Origin: Dermatemys mawii
Taxonomy: Eukaryota > Chordata > Testudines > Dermatemydidae
Length of the DNA: 64,000 bases
Direction of reading: 5' to 3'
Assembly: GCA_007922305.1 (NCBI GenBank)
Contig: ML677335.1
Coordinates: 39,314,642 to 39,378,641 of the forward strand
Within the stretch, counting starts at the first letter, position 1; each line of letters begins with the position of its first letter. The notes under the pieces were generated by a model, which saw only the letters and a program-made list of their open reading frames with translations, searched no databases and had not been told where the DNA came from. Shown piece by piece: positions 56,271 to 64,000 of the stretch. Both the position numbers and the translations under genes were made by a program.

Positions 56271-59200
56271 AAAGGTTAAAGAAACTGGTTACTGTGTTAA
56301 ATAAGTCAATTTCTAGAACTTGACTTGTGCATAAGAACTATTTATCTTGTATATTCTCACTTTTTACTTGACACATGGAGCCAGTTTTAATTCTTGTACT
56401 CAAACATTTGCACATATAAAATCTTCATTCTGTAGACTGAAATTGACATGTGGGCTCTGTACACACAGACTTTCTCCACAAAAGAGGTTCTTCGGGCTTA
56501 ATTTGTACACTTACTTCCAATTCTTATTCTTCACCTAAGGTCTGTGGGTTTTCAGTGTTGGTTGAGTGAATGGTTGTGGGCAGTGTGATTTGTCAATAGA
56601 TGTTTCAAGCATACATTCTTTTCTGAAGCACCTGCCAACTGATGAAAAATTGTCCCTTACCTGTGTTTTTATAAGGGCTTGGCAACACTTGCAAATGTAG
56701 AGTGCTGGGAGTTAAACCAGTCTTCAGAGATGGCAGCAGGGAAAATGCTGCCATGTTTTTACAATGTCAGCTGCAAGTGCAGTGCGATGCTACATTAGCA
56801 GCTCTTGCACATTGGGATAGCTACCACAGTGCACTGCGCTCAGTTGCATTGCAAGTGGCTGCAGCTTGCTTTTCAAATGGGGGCGGGTGTGACTGTGTGT
56901 ATGTGTGAAGGGAGTGTGTGTGTGTTGGGGGCCAGAAAGTGTGTTAACATGCTATCTTGTAAGTTCAGACAGCAGCAGATCCCTCTGATGCAAACACACA
57001 CACACAGGTACAAATGCCTGCCTCGGCAGCAGCAACGTTCCACAGTAATGGTTTGCTTTGTCATAGAGCAGATAAGCATGCTGGATGTCAGACACGGAGC
57101 TTTGAAAGGCGATATCTGCATGCCTGCAGCCGAGTTCGAAACAATTAGGAGTGTGGCCACTTGACTTCAGGGGATTATGGGACATTTCTGGAGGCCAGTC
57201 ACAGCGCAGTAATGCAACACGTAATCCACACTGACACCTGGGTCTTTCAACTGGGATGAAGCAAGCTTTATGCTGCTTGTGGAGGTGGATTACCAGGAGC
57301 TCTCCAGTTGCAGAATCTGGGCACTCAAAGTGCTTTGCCAGTGTGAACACCTTAGGAGTTAGGGTGCCTGGGGCTGATTTAATGTTCTCTAACTTACAAA
57401 TGTAGCCAAGCTTTGAGTAAAACATTAACATCAATGAATCTAACCAAGTTTTCATGTTTTGCAGTAGGCCGTCACAGGTCTACCAAATTGATGATCCATT
57501 ACCCAAGCCTGCACAGGATCTGTGTCCATTCCTATTTGAAGAAAGGAAATTTTGGGGTGGCACATATAAATATTCTTCAGCATAGTGAGTGTCCCAGTTG
57601 ATATGCTGGTAATTTTTCAGAAGTGTATAGTAAGGACAGCAAAAGCATTTGGACTAATGTAAGCAAAATTAACAACTATGAACAACATGCATCAGTTATC
57701 TGGGAACCAGCCTAACACCATCCTTCTAGCAACACCTTCATGCCGACTTGGAATTCAACTACTCGGTATGTTGCGAAAAAATCCATGGAGAACAGGGATT
57801 AGTGCGGCCTGAGTGCAGAAGAAAATATTCTTGCCTTGTGCATCCAACACACAAAACTTTGTACCTTAAATCCAAGTGATAAGACACAAAGTGAACTTGA
57901 TCAGCTGAATGAATGCCTTGGTTTTGTCTAGGTCTATTTTTAGCATTGTGCAGGCATCCATGGGTTGCAGTGGCTTGGGACAGAGGTATAGTGCAATTTC
58001 GTGAGACTTCTAAGTACTGCAGTTAACTTGAGGAATGAATTCTAGGTTTGTCCAAAGAAGCACTTTATCAGCATGAAAATTTCAGTACTGGTTCTGTATG
58101 GACAGAATTTTAATTGCATTACAGATCAAGCTAACATTGCTGCTATCAAGGCTACTTGCCAGAGAGGGAAGTGTGAAAGGATGGCATGTGAGAATGTTCA
58201 ACATCAGGGCGAGGCCCATCATGCAACTCTGTATCCCAGCTTTTACATTATAGCCAGACACAGTGTATTCTGTTCACTGATTTATCTGGAAGCTAAAAGG
58301 GTAGAGATTATCATATCTGAATATTCCTGTATCAGTAGTCACTTAATTTCTAAATGTCAGGCAGCCAACTTTAGCTTCCCATACTCAGACTGCCTGCTGG
58401 GTAAGGCAATTCCTATCTGCATCCTTATACTTTGAATACCTAATTATGTCCCCTAGTCAGAGTACAGGAATTTACATAATATTGTATAGTCACTGAGGGG
58501 GGGAAAAAAAGTCCTATAGTTAAGCAGGGAATTGTGTACGTGAGAAATGAGTGAACTGTTGTGGGTCAGTAGAGCACAGTTTCTCTGTGCTCTGACTGTC
58601 AGGAGACTGAAATGGAAATTTGTGTCAGATGCTAGTATCAGCTTTTGGGCTTAATTTGAAACAGTCTTAGTGCCTCAAAGCTTGATTTGCCAGTAATTCC
58701 AGAACAAAATATTTTTGGCCTAGTGTTTGCATAATGCACATAAGCCTGTTTTAGAAACTGGAGTAGTTAGAAAGTGAGTTTTGAAAATCTTATGCCCAAG
58801 TGCACAGCTATACATCTGCAGTCAGACATACTGCACAGTAGTTTACCTAGTGACCTTTTCAAAATATTACCATATTTCAGACTGTTTTCTTAACCATTAG
58901 TAGGATGTACTTCTCAATTGGAGTCCACTAGCATGAAGTGTACAAACATTCCTTTTCGCCTTATCTGGTTGTTTTTACTGTTGCTTCATCAAGTTCTGGA
59001 AATAACCCTCCGATGCATGAAATGAACACAAATATTTTTATGATTTTTTTAAAGTAAGATGTGCAGCCTCTCTGCCCTCTAATAGGTCTTAAAAATAGGT
59101 TTTTGAGTTATAGGCATTGTGCTCTTCATACATAACACTAAGAAAAGTGGTTGTTTTTTTAAGAGAAGTGATTATTGTACCTTCACCAGCTTGTTTTGAA

Positions 59201-62200
59201 CTTGAGACAGTCTACACTGGAATTGAGAGAGAATTGTACTAAAGTGAATATTTCAAAAGTGTTTAAACTTTCATCCAGATTCCAAAGCTCAGGTTGATTT
59301 GGCATTGTTCACCCTCTTTGTTACTTGGCCATTTGTGAACAAGTTTTTGACTGAGCTAATGTTTTGGGTAAGAACTTTTCTTCATATAAGTGTCCCTATT
59401 CGCCAGGAGATAGTTGCATGAGCAAAAGTATTTACTATTCATTCTGTGTTCAAAGTTCCACCCTACCAGAGTGCACAAGTAATCCCAGGTGATATAGTGG
59501 ATAACCAATCACATTCCATTAACACAATGACTAGTCAGGTCAAATTGTCCAGTCCATCTGGCAAATAGTTACAAATAACACGTTCACAGAAACTGGGATC
59601 AGTTTGTCATGATTCATACATCACAAAAAGGGATCTAAATTCCCCATCAACACTTCAACCAGCCCTTATAATTCACAATGTAGTCAAGCATGATCTTTTT
59701 GATGCAGCTGCATATGGGAAAGAAAATATATATGATTTAATTCTCCTTAAATAACATCTCTAAAGTTTTTCCTAGAAAGGTTGTGGATAATTAATTTGCA
59801 CCACTACAAGTACCATATGCAAGTCTGAGTTGCGTGGACATGGAATTCCTAGGATTCTCTGCCTATACCAGAATCAGATCTGTGTAGCTACCATTTGCCA
59901 CTGGGTATAGTTCTTGCAGATGCCAATGTTACTAGTTAAATGTTTGCAGAACAGTGTTTTCTTGCATGAACTCTATACCCAAGTAATTTTAGTGTATAGT
60001 ATTTTCTTCTCTTGTTGATGTAATGCATATAAATCCAGCTGTTATAGGTTGTATCTTCTCCTGAGTAAAGACACTTGGACAAGACCTTACCACTAAGCAT
60101 CTGTTCTGCTGCAGTTCCCCCTAGAAAAGTGATGCCAAACAAGTATGAAGAGGCTTAAGATCCTGACTGAAAGACATGAATTACCTTGCACTCTTACCTT
60201 TGATAGGTCTGGGGTTTCTTTTGTGACTCAAAATATTTTATTTTTTTACTTGGGATGGCAACAAGTGATGATACACTCCATTTTTCAAAGTTACTCATGG
60301 AAAACAAGCTTGTATTTTTCTTAAAGGGAAATCTATTATGTTTGAAACATTTTCTAACTTAAAAGCAGCACCTATAATAACGATACCAAAAGTTTGGAGA
60401 TGAGAAGTATTCCGGTTTTTACCCTGTTTGTTTTCATGGTGAATTTGGCAGCCGCTTGTGTTGAGTCAGTTTCTCAGTTCCCCCTTTCACACAGAAAATG
60501 GGGGAGAAGGAAAACTTCTATACATGGTGGTAAAACCACAGAATTCGGTGGGAAATTTGGGACAGGAGCAGCACCTGAAACGACTTTAAAGTCATTGTCC
60601 AGATTTTAAACACTCTCTCTTTCTTAATCCACTATCAATCCATTCACAGCCGCTCTCTTGCACTTTGTCTACATAGGCCTCAATTATGTGGCAAGTTTTC
60701 AGTGGATACAAAATTTACTGTCAAGGGTGTTTGCTAGCTCTTCCATCTCAGACAAAGACCTCTCTTTGGTGTCTGGTGAGTGTGGTAGGTATTGTGGTAC
60801 CCATTAAAAACTAAATATCAAGGCCCAAAAATTGAGACATCCCTGAAAATGCAACACAGATATTTTCAATGATTTTTTTGGTAATGATTCAGAAACAAGA
60901 CTGGACTTTGAATGAAAAAGGTCTTTGAAAACCCATGTTTAAGTATGATAAATCTTGACAGAAAAGGGACATCCATAACTCCTCCCTCACATAGGTTGAG
61001 GTATGATCTACACATACTGAATATGACATTGAAGTATAAAAATGGGGAACTGTCAAATGGTAAGGGTAAAAACGTTGATAGCTATGTTTTTATATATATT
61101 TATATACCTGCATTATGGATAGTAAATGACATTAAATGAGGTAAGTTGTTAGGTGCAGGCCTTGCTGGCATAAGTGTGATTTGCCAATTCTTTTACATAT
61201 AATTCTGATTAGCTTAAAGTGATGATATTGCTGGCAGGACAAAGGTAAGATGTTGTCCTAGAAGTTAAGGTAAACATGCACAACAGCAACAAGCCTTTTA
61301 CTGGGGAAAACCAGGGCCTGAGTGGCACAGAATGCCATGACATAGAAACAATATAAACAACAAAAAATGCAGAAGCTGGGTAAAGTGTAGCTGCGCACGT
61401 ATAATATATGGGTTACATAAAAAATAAATGGGTGATGTGCTAAAAGCTGGACATAGGTTAGATAATACAAAATGTTGAAATGTATAAAAATTCAAGTGAA
61501 CAGAGCCCTGGAGAAATGCTGAATAGAAACTGCAGGATGGGGCTGAAGGTCCAGATCAGAGGAGGAAACAACGATTATGGAACTTTCTGGAATATGGTAA
61601 TTTGGGTCCCCTATCAACTCCATCTTGTCATGCTATTGTCTGGCATACTTATGGGTTCAGACACTATGTGCAATTCTGACTGAAATTGTTTGAAGACAAA
61701 AAATGATTAAAGCTAAGTTGACTCAGTTTCTCACTTTTAACTCCCAACAGCGTGCAGTTTGTTGTCTATCTCCACAGTCCCTCTCAGTAGATGTAACCAG
61801 CTGTCCCAGCAGTTGCCCAGACCAGTCCTGGAGCAAACTTTGCAAAGAGCAGAAGTGAAGTCCCAGACTCTTGTGTATCTAGTCTCTCATGGTGCAAGTA
61901 CAAACTTGTAACCTTCCCATAAGAATTACGTTTGGGGCTCTAGGACAAGTTATAAAATGTATAGACACTTCAAATCTCAAGGATCATCAATTGACACCTG
62001 GTCCTAACTTGTAGTGGAGAGACCCCTGATTGGAAGGTGGGGGTGCAAGTTATAATGTCCTATGATTAAGGAGGCTGCTGTCAAAATTTAGATACGCAGC
62101 AAGACTGACTTGTTCATGACAGCTAGTAAACATCCTCTGGCCATAGGCAAAAGTTTAGCAGTGAAGGGAGAGTAGTTGGCATCTTTCTTCAAATTTCTTC

Positions 62201-62593
62201 TAGTTTGTGTTAAGAGGCTTGAGGGCTCTTTTTATTTATGTTGCTCTAAAGGGAAATGTATATTCCCAACCTTCATTCTATATTAAAATTATTTTGTTTA
62301 GAAAAGGTTTTGGAATCCTTCAGGTGCTATATCAAGATTCTGGCGTTGACAGCCAAGTTTTTAATCCTTTAAATGAAGCTGTTTTTCCCTGCTGTATTCT
62401 AGGAAATTGTGATTAATTTATCAGGCAATTGAATGACTGAATCTGTAGACTATACCCCTGTGGATATAAAATTGTTTCTTCTAATACAAGCTAGAGGCAG
62501 AATTTTATGAATCCAGAAAGCAAAATGGATGGGGGGGAATCTTACCACTTCACATGAATGAAGTTGGAGTAACCAAAGCAGGTGACTACCTAC
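56271..62593. other. Intergenic region downstream of DLG5
   Basis: No exon, RNA gene or conserved protein reading was recognised. It holds one DNA element (56679-57365) and CA/TG microsatellites around 56915 and 56995. In human, the next gene past the DLG5 3' end is KCNMA1, but nothing resembling it appears here. Confidence 0.6.
56679..57365. mobile_element. Nonautonomous DNA element, about 690 bp
   Basis: The left end GGCTTGGCAACACTTGCAAA (then TGTAGAGTGCT) is an imperfect inverse of the right end GCACTCAAAGTGCTTTGCCA (then GTGTGAACACCT). The interior has CTGCAAGTGCAGTGCGATGC-type sequence typical of a turtle family. It is noncoding. Confidence 0.65.
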
Positions 62594-63234
62594 TGTGACA
62601 AAGCTCCAAGTCTGTCCTTGTGGGTCCTGCGCTTCCTGGCAGATTTAGGGGCCTCAGAAACTCATCTAGGCCCCAGAGTGACCTCCCTTTCTCAGTATAA
62701 TTGGCAAGAGTCACCACCTAGTGAGTTACCTTCATCACAGGCCAGTATGGAAGATGGAAAAGGGGGGAGCCCGGGCCCACCCTCTACTCCGGACTCCAGC
62801 CCAGGGACCCTAATAGTATCAGCTAAGATGGCTGACCTTTTAGGCACAAAACACAATACAATTCCCTGGGCTACTTCCCCACAGCAGTCCCTGCTTCTTC
62901 AAACTCCACTTCACCCTTCCCTCAGGGCCTCCTTCCTTCAGTATGATATGTTGTCCAACACTCAGTCTCACCAACAGCATAACTTCCTTCCACAGCTCCT
63001 CACATCCACCGCCCACCTGACTAACTGGGAGGTTTTTATCTGGATTCAGCCAGTCCCTGATTGGCTTCAGGTGTCCCAATTAGGCTAGCTGTTTCTACTC
63101 CTTTCTAGAAGGTTCTTAATTGGCCCGGAGTAGCCTTTGTTTGGCTATCCAGGGAACAAGGACCTGCACATCCTAAGGCTGATATACCTGCCTTCCAGCA
63201 CTCTCCTATACCCTTCTGGTCTGACTCCGTCACA
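62594..63234. mobile_element. Solo LTR downstream of DLG5
   Basis: It begins TGTGACAAAGCTCC and ends GACTCCGTCACA, with exact 6-bp inverted ends (TGTGAC/GTCACA). The 4-bp TSD CTAC is at 62590-62593 and 63235-63238. Length 641 bp, C-rich, no coding region. The reading frame at 62582-63088 is inside it and is not a gene. Confidence 0.8.
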
Positions 63235-63238
63235 CTAC

Positions 63239-64000
63239 GTAACAATAAGAGTCATTGTCCGTTGCATAATCAGTCAATAACTGGGTCTGGTCCTACAAAC
63301 CCTCATGCAAATAGGTAGCCCTTAGGCAGACGAAGACCCTACTGTTCTATACTATGTAATTTACAAAAGGAAGCACCTGCCATTGCCAATTCTGCAGCCC
63401 TCTGCAACAGAGGGAGCCCTGAGGTTTCTCTCCTCTGGCAGTTGCTTGTGGGAACTAATCTAGTTTGTATGGTGCTGAAATCTGCAGGCACGAGCACTCA
63501 GCCACACAATGGCTCCCAGAATCATTAACATTTTTTTAGCAATGGCAGGACAAAGGTATTTTTTTTACTGGGTCTACTTGCATGGGTACAGATTATGTCA
63601 GTAGTATTTCTATAACTAGACCATTCACTTAAAATAACTAGATGAAAAACATACAATGATCTGGGTGAAACACACACACCATTTTCAGTACTGAAAAATC
63701 TTGACCGTGAAAACTGGCTGCATTTCAAAATCAGGATGTGTTAGTGTCTTCCAATTTTTTTTGTCTGGAAATTAGGACAAGTGGAGAAAATAGGACTATA
63801 CAAGTTTAAATTACATTTTCCAAATTTAAAAATGCAAAATTTCAGATAAACCAATTCACACAAAACCCATGCTACTTTACAAGTTTTTTGCCAAAATACA
63901 ATAAAGGACGTCTCTGAGATGTGAAATACCATGGAGAACAGTGGCAATTCGTTAGAAATTTTGCACAGTATTATCATCCATCACTTAATATAGTATTTTG
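63239..64000. other. Intergenic tail of window
   Basis: Nothing recognised. Confidence 0.6.

Noticed and set aside
56805..57455. Overlapping open frames downstream of DLG5 on both strands
   Set aside because: They fall in and around a nonautonomous DNA element with inverted ends.
58073..58435. 120-codon frame in intergenic DNA
   Set aside because: Isolated, no domain, no promoter or splice evidence; length is unremarkable for random sequence.
62582..63088. 168-codon open frame
   Set aside because: It is inside the solo LTR 62594-63234, with no family match and no splice context.
1..64000. CRISPR arrays, operons, bacterial-type islands, tRNA or rRNA genes
   Set aside because: The sequence is a vertebrate intron-exon locus; no regularly spaced repeats with spacers, cloverleaf or rRNA motif was seen.

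Overview
The window is vertebrate nuclear DNA, almost certainly from a turtle. Multi-exon GT-AG genes, long AT-rich introns and CR1-type LINE fragments point to a sauropsid. Several interspersed repeats look like families I know from testudine genomes (the 3166-3300 repeat, short hAT elements, 'GTCTACAC' elements, TG..CA LTRs). The species call is inference from repeat style; no database was searched.

One gene dominates: positions 3774-54746 (+) carry 27 coding exons of DLG5 (discs large homolog 5), a membrane-associated guanylate-kinase-like (MAGUK) scaffold. The exons join in one open frame of 1642 complete codons plus a stop, with every junction phase consistent. The 5' exons (about 275-280 residues by comparison with the roughly 1919-residue human protein) lie upstream. 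Domain order is coiled coil (exons 1-5), PDZ1 (6-7), PDZ2 (8-9), a long Ser/Pro-rich linker (10-15), PDZ3 (16-17), short linker (18), PDZ4 (19-20), SH3 (21), polybasic hook (22) and guanylate-kinase-like domain (23-27). Exons are numbered within the window. The 3'UTR runs to about 56.27 kb. No second gene was recognised between there and 64 kb.

The introns are rich in transposon relics. Many short hAT elements keep 8-bp target-site duplications (TSDs). There are Harbinger-like 'GTCTACAC' elements, a Tigger/pogo-like element holding a 400-N assembly gap (21216-21615), a hAT with recognisable transposase remains split by a solo LTR (48049-50444), a three-level nested insertion (about 41890-43245) and a second solo LTR downstream of the gene (62594-63234).

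The most notable observations are these. (1) A decayed, equal-length second copy of the first PDZ1 exon sits in intron 10 at 21951-22078; it keeps splice-site dinucleotides but has an in-frame TGA. (2) Intron 22 appears to use a GC-AG donor. (3) Introns 1 and 2 share a mosaic of young local duplications, one copy starting just inside the exon 2 donor. (4) A 178-bp near-perfect hairpin lies at 34360-34537. No unknown multi-gene system was found.
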